From positions 62,001-126,000 of the forward strand of contig NZ_JAFMPQ010000003.1 in NCBI RefSeq assembly GCF_020667845.1: DNA of 64,000 nt, in the 5' to 3' direction. The position numbers and the translations under genes are program-made. Of this stretch, positions 56,992 to 64,000 are shown one piece after another. Within the stretch, counting starts at the first letter, position 1; each line of letters opens with the position of its first letter. Source of the stretch: Cognatishimia sp. F0-27. Lineage in GTDB: Bacteria; Pseudomonadota; Alphaproteobacteria; Rhodobacterales; Rhodobacteraceae. Under the pieces are notes generated by a model, which was given only the letters and a program-made list of their open reading frames with translations, had not been told where the DNA came from and did not search any database.

Positions 56992-58086
56992 ATGGGACCG
57001 TTTCCGCATGACGCGCCGCAGGCGCAGATCACTGACCACAACCCCGCCGGGACCGACGGGTTCGAATTTGTCGAGTTTGCCCATCCCGATCCGCAAGAAC
57101 TTCGGGATCTCTTTGCCCGGATGGGCTATGCGCATGTGGCGACGCACAAGACAAAGGCCATCGAACTTTGGCAGCAGGGCGACATCACCTATGTGATCAA
57201 TGCCGAACCCGGCTCCTTTGCCGCGCGCTTCGTCGAGGAGCACGGGCCGTGTGCGCCGTCCATGGCATGGCGCGTTGTCGATGCGCAGCACGCGTTTGAG
57301 CACGCGGTCGCGCAAGGGGCGGAGCCGTACGAAGGTGCCGACAAGACGGTGGATTGGCCGGCAATCAAGGGGATTGGCGGGTCGCTGATCTATTTCACCG
57401 ACCAATATTACGACACATCACCCTACAATGCCGAGTTCGACTGGATTGCGGAATCAAAGCCGCGCGGTGTGGGATTCTATTACCTCGACCACCTGACGCA
57501 TAACGTGTTCCGCGGCAACATGGACAAGTGGTTCCGGTTCTACGGCACGCTGTTCAATTTCCGCGAGATCCGGTTCTTTGACATCGAGGGCAAGTTCACC
57601 GGGCTTTTGTCGCGGGCGCTGACGTCGCCTTGCGGGCGCATCCGCATTCCGATCAACGAGGATCGCGGCGAGACCGGGCAAATTGTCTCTTATCTCAAGA
57701 AATACAAGGGCGAAGGCATCCAGCACATCGCCGTTGGCGCGCGCAACATCTATGACGCAACCGACGCGATTGCGGAGCGCGGCATCCGCTTCATGCCGGC
57801 GCCGCCGGAGACCTATTACGATCTGTCCTTCGACCGGGTGCAGGGGCATTCCGAGCCGGTGGAGCGGATGAAGCGGCACGGCATCCTGATCGACGGTGAG
57901 GGTGTTGTGGATGGCGGCGAGACGAAGATCCTGCTGCAGATCTTCTCCAAGACGGTGATCGGGCCGATTTTCTTCGAGTTCATCGAGCGCAAGGGCGATG
58001 ACGGCTTTGGCGAGGGCAATTTCAAGGCGCTGTTCGAGTCGATCGAGGCCGAGCAGATTGCCAACGGGGAGCTCAAGGCGAGCTGA
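56992..58086 (+). CDS. hpd: 4-hydroxyphenylpyruvate dioxygenase
   Basis: HPPD converts 4-hydroxyphenylpyruvate to homogentisate in tyrosine breakdown. The 364-residue protein has two vicinal-oxygen-chelate domains. The iron ligands fall in YLDHLTHNVF (His), GIQHIAVGA (His) and FFEFIERKG (Glu). AGAGGAG precedes ATG 56992; an in-frame extension upstream would cover the promoter. No hmgA or fahA lies beside it, so the lower pathway is elsewhere, or homogentisate feeds pigment or quinone synthesis. Confidence 0.94.
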   Translation: MGPFPHDAPQAQITDHNPAGTDGFEFVEFAHPDPQELRDLFARMGYAHVATHKTKAIELWQQGDITYVINAEPGSFAARFVEEHGPCAPSMAWRVVDAQHAFEHAVAQGAEPYEGADKTVDWPAIKGIGGSLIYFTDQYYDTSPYNAEFDWIAESKPRGVGFYYLDHLTHNVFRGNMDKWFRFYGTLFNFREIRFFDIEGKFTGLLSRALTSPCGRIRIPINEDRGETGQIVSYLKKYKGEGIQHIAVGARNIYDATDAIAERGIRFMPAPPETYYDLSFDRVQGHSEPVERMKRHGILIDGEGVVDGGETKILLQIFSKTVIGPIFFEFIERKGDDGFGEGNFKALFESIEAEQIANGELKAS

Positions 58087-58175
58087 GCCAAGACAGCGGC
58101 CAACCGCCCGCATGGCGGTCGGCTCGGGAAGGACAAGGGAGGGGTCGTCGCTCGAAAGGGCGGAGGGCCAACGGG

Positions 58176-58201
58176 AAAGGGGCGCCAGCGGGCGCCCCTT
58201 T
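58176..58201. terminator. Bidirectional terminator between hpd and lpdA
   Basis: AAAGGGGCGC pairs perfectly with GCGCCCCTTT around a 6-nt loop. The A/T ends give short U-tails in both directions, which suits two convergent genes. Confidence 0.7.
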
Positions 58202-58224
58202 GTCGTCTGGCTTGGCCGGAGCGC

Positions 58225-59613
58225 TCAGGCGTGGATCGCGCCCGAGTTGCAAGCCAGCGCCGCCTCGCGCACCGCTTCCGAATAGGTCGGATGCGCATGG
58301 CAGGTCAGCGCGAGATCTTCGGCGGAGGCCCCGAATTCCATCGCCACGCAGATTTCGTGGATCAGGTCACCGGCCATCGGGCCGATGATATGGGCGCCGA
58401 GAATGGTGTCGGTTTCCTTGTCCGCGAGGATCTTCACAAACCCGTCCGCGGCAAAGTTTGCCTTGGCGCGGCCATTGCCCATGAAGGAGAACTTGCCGAC
58501 CTTGTAGGCCCGGCCTTCCTGCTTGAGCGTTTCCTCCGTGGCGCCCACATTGGCCACCTCCGGGTGGGTGTAGATCACGCCGGGGATAACGCCGTAATTC
58601 ACATGGCCATGTTTGCCCGCGATCACCTCGGCGGCGGCCATGCCTTCGTCTTCGGCCTTGTGCGCCAGCATCGGACCGTCGATGCAATCGCCGATGGCGT
58701 AGATGCCGGGCACATTGGTGCGCCATTGCGCATCGGTCTTGATCTGGCCACGCTCGGACATGGCGACCCCCAACGCGTCGAGACCAAGCCCGTCGGTGAA
58801 GGGGCGGCGGCCGGTGGCGACAAGCACCGTGTCGGCGTCGATCACGTGTTCGCTGTCATTCTTGCGCAGGGTGAAGGTCACCTTGGCCTTGCCGCGGCTC
58901 ACATCGACCTTTTGCACGGCGGCGCCAAGGGTAAAGTTCAGCCCCTGTTTCTTGAGGATGCGCTGGAAGGTCTTTGACACTTCGGCATCCATGCCGGGGG
59001 TGATGTGGTCGAGGAATTCGATCACCTGCACCTCCGCGCCGAGACGGGCATAGACGGAGCCAAGCTCCAGCCCGATCACGCCTGCGCCGATCACCACCAG
59101 TTTCTTGGGGATCTTGCCAAGCTCCAGCGCGCCGGTGGAGGACACGACGGTCTTCTCGTCAATCTCGACGCCCGGCAGGGTCGATACCTCGGAGCCGGAG
59201 GCGATGATGATGTTCTTGGTCTCGTAGGTGTCGTCACCCACCTTGACCTTGCCGGCTTCGGGAATGCTGCCCCACCCCTTGAGCCAGTCGACCTTGTTCT
59301 TCTTGAACAGGAACTCGATGCCCTTGGTGTTCTGGCCGATCACCTCGTCCTTGTAGGACAGCATCTGGGGCCAGTCGACCGAGGGGCTTTTGCCCTTGAG
59401 GCCCATCTTGGCGAAGTTGTGCTCGGCCTCGTGCAGCTGATGCGTGGCGTGCAGCAGCGCCTTGGACGGGATGCAGCCCACGTTGAGGCAGGTGCCGCCA
59501 AGCGTCTCGCGGCCTTCGACACAGGCGGTCTTGAGACCAAGCTGCGCGCAACGGATCGCGGCAACATAGCCGCCGGGGCCGGAACCGATCACGATGACAT
59601 CGTATTGGGACAT
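58225..59613 (-). CDS. lpdA: Dihydrolipoyl dehydrogenase (E3)
   Basis: E3 reoxidises dihydrolipoamide of the 2-oxoglutarate (and possibly other) dehydrogenase complexes and makes NADH. The 462-residue flavoprotein has the FAD fold [12 protein letters not shown], the redox pair Cys42/Cys47 ([13 protein letters not shown]), the NAD fold [15 protein letters not shown] and the C-terminal HAHPTYSE with the active-site histidine. AAAGGAG precedes ATG 59613. It shares strand with sucA-sucB but is separated by three small genes. Confidence 0.96.
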   Translation of the reverse strand: MSQYDVIVIGSGPGGYVAAIRCAQLGLKTACVEGRETLGGTCLNVGCIPSKALLHATHQLHEAEHNFAKMGLKGKSPSVDWPQMLSYKDEVIGQNTKGIEFLFKKNKVDWLKGWGSIPEAGKVKVGDDTYETKNIIIASGSEVSTLPGVEIDEKTVVSSTGALELGKIPKKLVVIGAGVIGLELGSVYARLGAEVQVIEFLDHITPGMDAEVSKTFQRILKKQGLNFTLGAAVQKVDVSRGKAKVTFTLRKNDSEHVIDADTVLVATGRRPFTDGLGLDALGVAMSERGQIKTDAQWRTNVPGIYAIGDCIDGPMLAHKAEDEGMAAAEVIAGKHGHVNYGVIPGVIYTHPEVANVGATEETLKQEGRAYKVGKFSFMGNGRAKANFAADGFVKILADKETDTILGAHIIGPMAGDLIHEICVAMEFGASAEDLALTCHAHPTYSEAVREAALACNSGAIHA

Positions 59614-59679
59614 GGGGGGGACTCCTTTGCGGGTCAGTCTTGAGTGCGAATGGTCAGCGTCATGCTGTGGGACGGGCCG

Positions 59680-59740
59680 GGGGCGGGGCGATGCCCCCGT
59701 CTTTGCAGGCAAAGACAGGCCCGGAGGTTTGGGGCAGGAT
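59680..59740 (+). repeat. Dispersed GC-hairpin element, copy 7 (divergent)
   Basis: GGGGCGATGCCCC is followed by a hairpin GTCTTTGC-AG-GCAAAGAC (59699-59716) and CCCGGAGGTTTGGGGCAGG. The layout matches copy 5, but the stem bases differ in a paired way. It lies between lpdA and the MAPEG gene. Confidence 0.6.
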
Positions 59741-59776
59741 GCAGCCTGCGCGGGTGCGGGATGACACAGGACATGA

Positions 59777-60166
59777 TCAGAACAGCGCCATGACAAAGAG
59801 CAGGTTGGTGGCCAGAAAGCCCACCAACCAGATCACGGAGCGCCATGGCACCCAGTCGAAGAGATAGGCAGGCAGGTAGAGCCCGCGTGCGAGCAGATAG
59901 ACAAGGCATGCGAGCGTTGTGCGCGCATTGCCCTTGTCGGCAAACGTGATGACAAGCGTGGCAATGGCAAACAGGATCAGACCTTCGAAGCTGTTCTGCA
60001 TCGCGCGTTGTGCGCGGCCCGCGGTGCCGGTGAGCTGGCGCGGGGTGTCGCGCGAGGAGGCCGCGTATTTCGAACCGACCTGTTTTTGCGCCAGAACGGA
60101 GTAGAGCGCAAAATGCACGGTCTGCCAGAGCGCGGCCAGCACGAGGGCGGTGAGTTCGGGTGTCAT
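59777..60166 (-). CDS. MAPEG-family membrane protein
   Basis: This 129-residue protein has four helices and the pattern [37 protein letters not shown] (the ER/N-type motif of MAPEG) and [21 protein letters not shown]. Bacterial MAPEG proteins resemble eicosanoid/glutathione enzymes, but most have no known substrate. Its start overlaps the previous stop (ATGA), so it is translated together with the hydrolase-like gene. Confidence 0.87.
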   Translation of the reverse strand: MTPELTALVLAALWQTVHFALYSVLAQKQVGSKYAASSRDTPRQLTGTAGRAQRAMQNSFEGLILFAIATLVITFADKGNARTTLACLVYLLARGLYLPAYLFDWVPWRSVIWLVGFLATNLLFVMALF

Positions 60167-60993
60167 GCGCCGGCCCCGTTTGTGCTCAGGGTTGCGCCGA
60201 ACACCGTTGCCTTGAGCTGTCCCTGCGCGCGCAGGACCGCGGCCACGGCGTGCTGGTTGGTGTCGATCTCCATCAGCTGCACGCCATCAATGGCTGCGAG
60301 GCGGCGCGCGTGTTGGCGGTCGGTCTCGTGGCGACCGGCATAGACGATGACGGCATCCGCGATCTTCCGGGTGCCTTGCAGGTGGTCGTGCAGATCGTTT
60401 TCGGGATCATCGAAATCAAAACCCGTTTCATGCGCCAGCTTGGGACGGTTCCCCGCAAAGACCGCCTGATCCACATAGGTTTGCGGGCCAAAGGCCACCA
60501 CACGGTCAGCCGTCATTGCATGGCCGAAGAACAGGGCCGCATGACCGCCCGCCGAGGACCCGACAAAAATCCATGGCCGCGGCAAGTCGCCGAAGCGGTC
60601 GGCCAGAAGCGCCAGCGTTTCCGCGCGGGACCGGGTCAGGCTCAAGAGGCCCTTCTGATACCAGCAGAGGTGAAAGTCCTTGAGGTAGACCACGTTGCAC
60701 GCCGTCCCGCGCAACTGGCCATGAAACTCGCGGATTGGCATGGTGAGCCCATGGGACATGCCGCCGAAGGCGAAGACCGTGGCCTCCGCATCCGCGACAT
60801 GGGTGTATTCGATCGGCGCGAAGCGTGCCTCGGGATGGGTGGTCTCCAGCACCGGCGGGATGTGGCGTAGCAGGATCTGGTGCATCGCCAGCGTGTGGTC
60901 GGCCTGCTTGATGATGCGCGCCTGAAGAATGCCGACAGCTGTGTCGGGCGGCGCCAAGTCGGGGCGCGGTTGGCGGCTGGCGGTGGCACTCAT
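60163..60993 (-). CDS. Alpha/beta-hydrolase-like protein of unknown function
   Basis: I do not recognise a specific family. The 276-residue protein has IFVGSSAGGHAALFFGHAM (from ~residue 142), a GxSxGG nucleophile-elbow-like site with Ser145-146, VVAFGPQTYVD after it, and AVIVYAGRHETDR plus a late His (NQHAVAAVL), an order that suits an alpha/beta-hydrolase triad. It lacks a signal peptide. It is coupled to the MAPEG gene and lies within the odh cluster. Confidence 0.65.
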   Translation of the reverse strand: MSATASRQPRPDLAPPDTAVGILQARIIKQADHTLAMHQILLRHIPPVLETTHPEARFAPIEYTHVADAEATVFAFGGMSHGLTMPIREFHGQLRGTACNVVYLKDFHLCWYQKGLLSLTRSRAETLALLADRFGDLPRPWIFVGSSAGGHAALFFGHAMTADRVVAFGPQTYVDQAVFAGNRPKLAHETGFDFDDPENDLHDHLQGTRKIADAVIVYAGRHETDRQHARRLAAIDGVQLMEIDTNQHAVAAVLRAQGQLKATVFGATLSTNGAGA

Positions 60994-61024
60994 GCAAGCA
61001 CCCCCGCCGGGGCGCGTGGCGCGG

Positions 61025-61444
61025 TCACCCGACCCTGTTCTTGCGCCGCAGCCGCCAGAGATAAGCGGCGATCACCAGAAGCATGATGACGCTGGCCACG
61101 CGATACGTGATGAAAATCACGATCATTGCACCGGGAAGGTCCGGCAAGGTGGGGGCGGCGACAACCGCCTGGCTCCAGCCGATGAGCTTGACCGGCACCA
61201 GAAGCAGGGCAATCCAGAGCGCGGCGCCCCGGCGCTTGTAGGCCAGCCACGCCAGCGCCAGAAACAGCAGCGCCGAGATAGCAGAATGCACGGTGACCAG
61301 CGTGGAGCGGACGGGACGTATGTCGCCCATCGTGGCGGCGGGATCCAGAAGCCAGATCCCGGAGGCCGCAAAGGCCTGCCACAGGCCGTTGAGCGTGGCG
61401 TAAAGAACGATCAGCCAGAGAAGCAGGGGTGTGCGTGTCGACAT
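61025..61444 (-). CDS. Small membrane protein with four helices
   Basis: This 139-residue protein (MSTRTPLLLWLIVLYATLNG) has four predicted membrane helices and a basic C-terminus (WRLRRKNRVG). No family is recognised. It sits between sucB and the hydrolase-like gene on the same strand, 31 bp upstream of the latter. A TTG two codons earlier is a less likely start. Confidence 0.6.
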   Translation of the reverse strand: MSTRTPLLLWLIVLYATLNGLWQAFAASGIWLLDPAATMGDIRPVRSTLVTVHSAISALLFLALAWLAYKRRGAALWIALLLVPVKLIGWSQAVVAAPTLPDLPGAMIVIFITYRVASVIMLLVIAAYLWRLRRKNRVG

Positions 61445-61776
61445 GAGCAAACTCGATATGGGAGGTTTGCCGGTTCAACGCAGCCCAGGCGGGGATGGTT
61501 TCAAGTGTCTGTGCGTGTCTCTGACGCGGGAGTGAGGCCCGATCACCGCACGCCATGCCCCAGCGATGCAGGATGCCCTGTGCGCACACAGCGTCGGAAA
61601 ACGCTCTGCGGATCGGGGTCTGCGCTCTGCGGGTCGTCGGGGCGATCATGAGAATGGGGCCAGTGGGTGGTGAGAGACGGTGCGCATCACGGACGCGCCT
61701 CGCCCGGGAGTATCGGCACGCCCGTCACAGGACAGGCGCGCCACGAAAGGGTCGGGATCGATCCGCCGGGAAGCGA
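61445..61776. other. Spacer downstream of sucB
   Basis: I see no gene or clear terminator in these 332 bp. The sequence is GC-rich with several short CTGTGCGC/GCACACAG-type stems near 61575, of unknown meaning. Confidence 0.4.
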
Positions 61777-63294
61777 TCACAGATCCATCAGCAGGCGGCG
61801 CGGATCTTCCAGCGCTTCCTTCACGCGCACAAGGAACGTCACGGCGCCTTTGCCGTCGACGATGCGGTGATCGTAGCTCAGCGCGAGATACATCATCGGG
61901 CGGATCTTGATCTCGCCATTGATGACCATCGGCCGATCCTGGATCTTGTGCATCCCGAGGATACCCGATTGCGGCGGGTTCAGGATCGGCGAGGACATCA
62001 GCGAACCATAGACACCGCCGTTGGAGATCGTGAACGTACCGCCCTGCATCTCCGCCATCGACAGCTTGCCGTCACGGGCGCGCTTGCCCTTTTCGGCAAT
62101 CGCCTTCTCGATTTCGGCAAAGCTCATCTTGTCGGCGTCGCGGATGACCGGCACCACAAGACCCTGCGGGGTGCCGGCGGCGATGCCCATATGCACAAAG
62201 TTCTTGTAGACGATATCGGTGCCGTCGATCTCTGCGTTGACCTCCGGAACCTCCTTGAGCGCATGGCAGCACGCCTTGGTGAAGAAGGACATGAAGCCGA
62301 GCCGCGCGCCGTGCTTCTTCTCGAAGAGGTCCTTGTATTCCTTCCGCAGCGCCATGGTCTCCGTCATGTCCACCTCGTTATAGGTGGTCAGGATCGCGGC
62401 GGTGTTCTGGGCGTCCTTGAGGCGGCGCGCGATGGTCTGGCGCAGGCGCGTCATCTTCACCCGCTCTTCGCGGGCCGCATCATCCGCGGGCACGGGCGCG
62501 CGCGGTGCTGCTGCCGGTGCGGCCGGAGCCGGCGCCGCGGCGGCAGCCACCGCCTTGGCAACATCGGCCTTCGTGGCGCGGCCATCGCGGCCGGTGCCGG
62601 TGACCTGATCGCGATTGATGCCGGCTTCGGCCATGGCTTTCTCAGCGGCGGGGCCGTCCTTTGCGCCGGACGCGGAGGCCGGGGCCGCTGCGGGAGCGGG
62701 TGCGGCGGCAGGCGCCGCTGGCGCGGCGGCAGACGCACCGGCGCCCGAAGCGATGATTGCCAGTTTGGCATCCGCCTGCACCGTGTAGCCCTCATTTGCG
62801 ATGATCTCGGTCAGGGTGCCTGCGGCAGGCGCGGGCACCTCGACAGAGACCTTGTCGGTTTCCAGTTCGCAGAGCATTTCGTCCTGGGCAACGGTGTCGC
62901 CGACTTTCTTGAACCATGTGGAGATGGTCGCTTCGGTGACGCTTTCGCCCAGGGTCGGCACCATGACGTCCACGGCGGCACCGCCCGTTTCGGCCTCCGC
63001 CTCTGGGGCGGATTGGGCCGCCGGCGCCGCGGCAGCGGCGGGGGCCGCAGCCGCTCCGGCGCCTTCGGAGATATTGGCCAGAAGCGCATCGACTCCGACG
63101 GTTTCGCCTTCACCGGCCACGATATCGGAGAGCGTGCCAGCAACGGGCGACGGCACTTCGACGGTCACCTTGTCGGTTTCCAGCTCGCACAGCATTTCGT
63201 CCACGGCGACGCTGTCACCGGGCTTCTTGAACCATGTGGCCACTGTCGCTTCGGTCACGGATTCCCCGAGCGTGGGGACGCGCACTTCGGTCAT
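61777..63294 (-). CDS. sucB: 2-oxoglutarate dehydrogenase E2, two lipoyl domains
   Basis: E2 transfers succinyl groups to CoA in the 2-oxoglutarate dehydrogenase complex. The 505-residue protein carries two lipoyl domains, with lipoyl lysines at Lys42 and Lys148 (both in ETDK), joined by Ala/Pro-rich linkers, then an E3-binding domain ([21 protein letters not shown]) and the catalytic domain ending in [16 protein letters not shown] with the active-site His and Asp. E. coli SucB has one lipoyl domain; two are common in Rhodobacterales. A ~35-bp hairpin array separates it from sucA. Confidence 0.95.
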   Translation of the reverse strand: MTEVRVPTLGESVTEATVATWFKKPGDSVAVDEMLCELETDKVTVEVPSPVAGTLSDIVAGEGETVGVDALLANISEGAGAAAAPAAAAAPAAQSAPEAEAETGGAAVDVMVPTLGESVTEATISTWFKKVGDTVAQDEMLCELETDKVSVEVPAPAAGTLTEIIANEGYTVQADAKLAIIASGAGASAAAPAAPAAAPAPAAAPASASGAKDGPAAEKAMAEAGINRDQVTGTGRDGRATKADVAKAVAAAAAPAPAAPAAAPRAPVPADDAAREERVKMTRLRQTIARRLKDAQNTAAILTTYNEVDMTETMALRKEYKDLFEKKHGARLGFMSFFTKACCHALKEVPEVNAEIDGTDIVYKNFVHMGIAAGTPQGLVVPVIRDADKMSFAEIEKAIAEKGKRARDGKLSMAEMQGGTFTISNGGVYGSLMSSPILNPPQSGILGMHKIQDRPMVINGEIKIRPMMYLALSYDHRIVDGKGAVTFLVRVKEALEDPRRLLMDL

Positions 63295-63315
63295 AGTCTC
63301 AGTCCTTTTCCGTTG

Positions 63316-63571
63316 CCCCGCCGCTTGTTTGCCTGGGGTCTTTTTTGTTTGCCCTCCCGCTTCGATGCGTCAGGGCCAGAGAATTGCCTCGCCGCATTCC
63401 TGCTTGAGGCTTTGTTGATCACCCCGCCACATCGCTGCGTGAGGGTTTTGTGTGTGCCCGTTTGCATTGCTGCATGCGGGGGTGTTCTGTGCCCGGCTGC
63501 GTTGCCGCCTGCTTGTGGTGTCTGTCTGCCTCGACACCGTGCCGCGTGAGGCGGCGTTTGCGGCCCGGGCC
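63316..63571 (-). repeat. Degenerate ~35-bp hairpin array between sucA and sucB
   Basis: At least seven units begin near 63316, 63352, 63386, 63421, 63457, 63491 and 63528, a steady 34-37 bp period. Most units can fold on their own with short C-rich and G-rich ends, such as GCCTC...GAGGC (63386-63410), CCCG...CGGG (63457-63480) and GCCTC...GAGGC (63528-63552). On the sucAB coding strand the shared text is roughly CCTCACGCAGCRATGCGGCG-GGGCA. Unit lengths are not multiples of three, and no open frame spans it. It fills nearly the whole 317-bp sucA-sucB gap. Confidence 0.75.
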
Positions 63572-63611
63572 GCGCGGCGCAAGGGTGCGGATGCCCCAAC
63601 GCCGCACGGGC

Positions 63612-64000
63612 TCAGTCCTTTGTGATCGTCAGGGCCTCGTCGACGAGCGCCATCTGCTGGGCCTTGTGCTGGCTTGCCAGACCGGTGGCGGGGGACGCAG
63701 AGGTGGCGCGGCCCACATAGACCGGGCGCTTGTGCGCGGCCCCGATGCGGCCCAGGACCCATTCGAGATTGGGTTCGATGAAGCTCCACGCCCCCTGGTT
63801 CTTGGGTTCTTCCTGACACCAGATCATCTCTGCCTGCGGGAAGCGTTCGAGTTCCTTGACCGCCGAGATCGCGGGGAAGGGATAGAATTGTTCGAACCGC
63901 AGCAGGTAGATGTCGTCGATCCCACGGGCATCGCGTTCCTCCAGCAAGTCGTAATACACCTTGCCCGAGCACATCACGACGCGCTTGATCTTGTCATCCG
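63612..64000 (-). CDS. sucA: 2-oxoglutarate dehydrogenase E1, C-terminal part (runs off window)
   Basis: The visible C-terminal ~128 residues include VMCSGKVYYDLLEERDARG, DIYLLRFEQFYPFP, WCQEEPKNQGAW and YVGRATSASPATGLASQHKAQQ, all diagnostic of SucA-type E1. The frame is open to the right edge, so the start lies outside. E1 decarboxylates 2-oxoglutarate with thiamine diphosphate and passes the succinyl group to SucB, the next gene. Confidence 0.95.
   Translation of the reverse strand, partial: DDKIKRVVMCSGKVYYDLLEERDARGIDDIYLLRFEQFYPFPAISAVKELERFPQAEMIWCQEEPKNQGAWSFIEPNLEWVLGRIGAAHKRPVYVGRATSASPATGLASQHKAQQMALVDEALTITKD

Noticed and set aside
63316-63571. CRISPR or coding repeat between sucA and sucB
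   Set aside because: Units are degenerate throughout with no fixed repeat/variable spacer split, and their length is not a multiple of three.
1-64000. tRNA or rRNA genes, insertion sequences or prophage
   Set aside because: I found no TTCGA-type T-loops in a tRNA context, no transposase or integrase genes, and no terminal inverted repeats of insertion-sequence size in any gap.

Overview
The window comes from a GC-rich, marine-type alphaproteobacterium of the Rhodobacteraceae/Roseobacter group that very probably makes bacteriochlorophyll. Signs of this are bchE and bchJ behind two perfect PpsR/CrtJ sites (TGT-N12-ACA), a BciB-type 8-vinyl reductase inside the cell-wall cluster behind a third such site, three TRAP transporters, a two-lipoyl SucB, and a meso-DAP peptidoglycan cluster in alphaproteobacterial order. 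The species cannot be named from the sequence alone.

Layout. 1-3756: end of a GDSL/RTX secreted hydrolase, then bchE-bchJ. 3784-12479 (minus): acetate module, in transcription order acs, adk, DUF4212 small subunit, ActP-type Na+/solute symporter, terminator, CBS/DUF294 protein, small membrane protein, membrane-anchored PAS-exonuclease. 13194-17771: galU, class I fumarase, and dadA behind a tandem glycine riboswitch. 17880-21633: sitABCD-type Mn/Fe ABC transporter. 22011-22642: cobalamin riboswitch followed by an unrecognised 99-residue protein. 22933-36547: three TRAP systems with a DUF1445 protein, a LysR regulator and an SDR dehydrogenase; the third large permease carries an in-frame amber codon. 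37004-38005: DUF1036 secreted protein. 38009-38993: a gene-poor kilobase with a 22-bp tandem satellite and a strong terminator. 38994-56268: dcw cluster mraZ-rsmH-ftsL-ftsI-murE-murF-mraY-(bciB)-murD-(two minus-strand genes)-ftsW-murG-murC. 56383-58086: Lrp-type regulator divergent from hpd. 58225-64000 (minus): sucA (cut by the window edge), sucB, three small genes, lpdA.

How the genes fit together. Acs activates acetate and releases AMP, which the adjacent adenylate kinase can recycle; the symporter pair and the CBS/DUF294 protein are the usual companions for uptake and control. SucA/SucB/Lpd and fumarase belong to the TCA cycle. BchE (a B12-dependent radical SAM cyclase), BchJ and BciB act on the bacteriochlorophyll pathway and share PpsR boxes although they lie 44 kb apart.

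The least explained parts are non-coding: a dispersed GC-hairpin element (seven copies, with compensatory changes in an internal stem), the 22-bp satellite upstream of mraZ, a ~35-bp hairpin array between sucA and sucB, an orphan terminator just upstream of mraZ, a PhaR-like palindrome on the galU promoter, and the B12 riboswitch in front of an unknown small protein.
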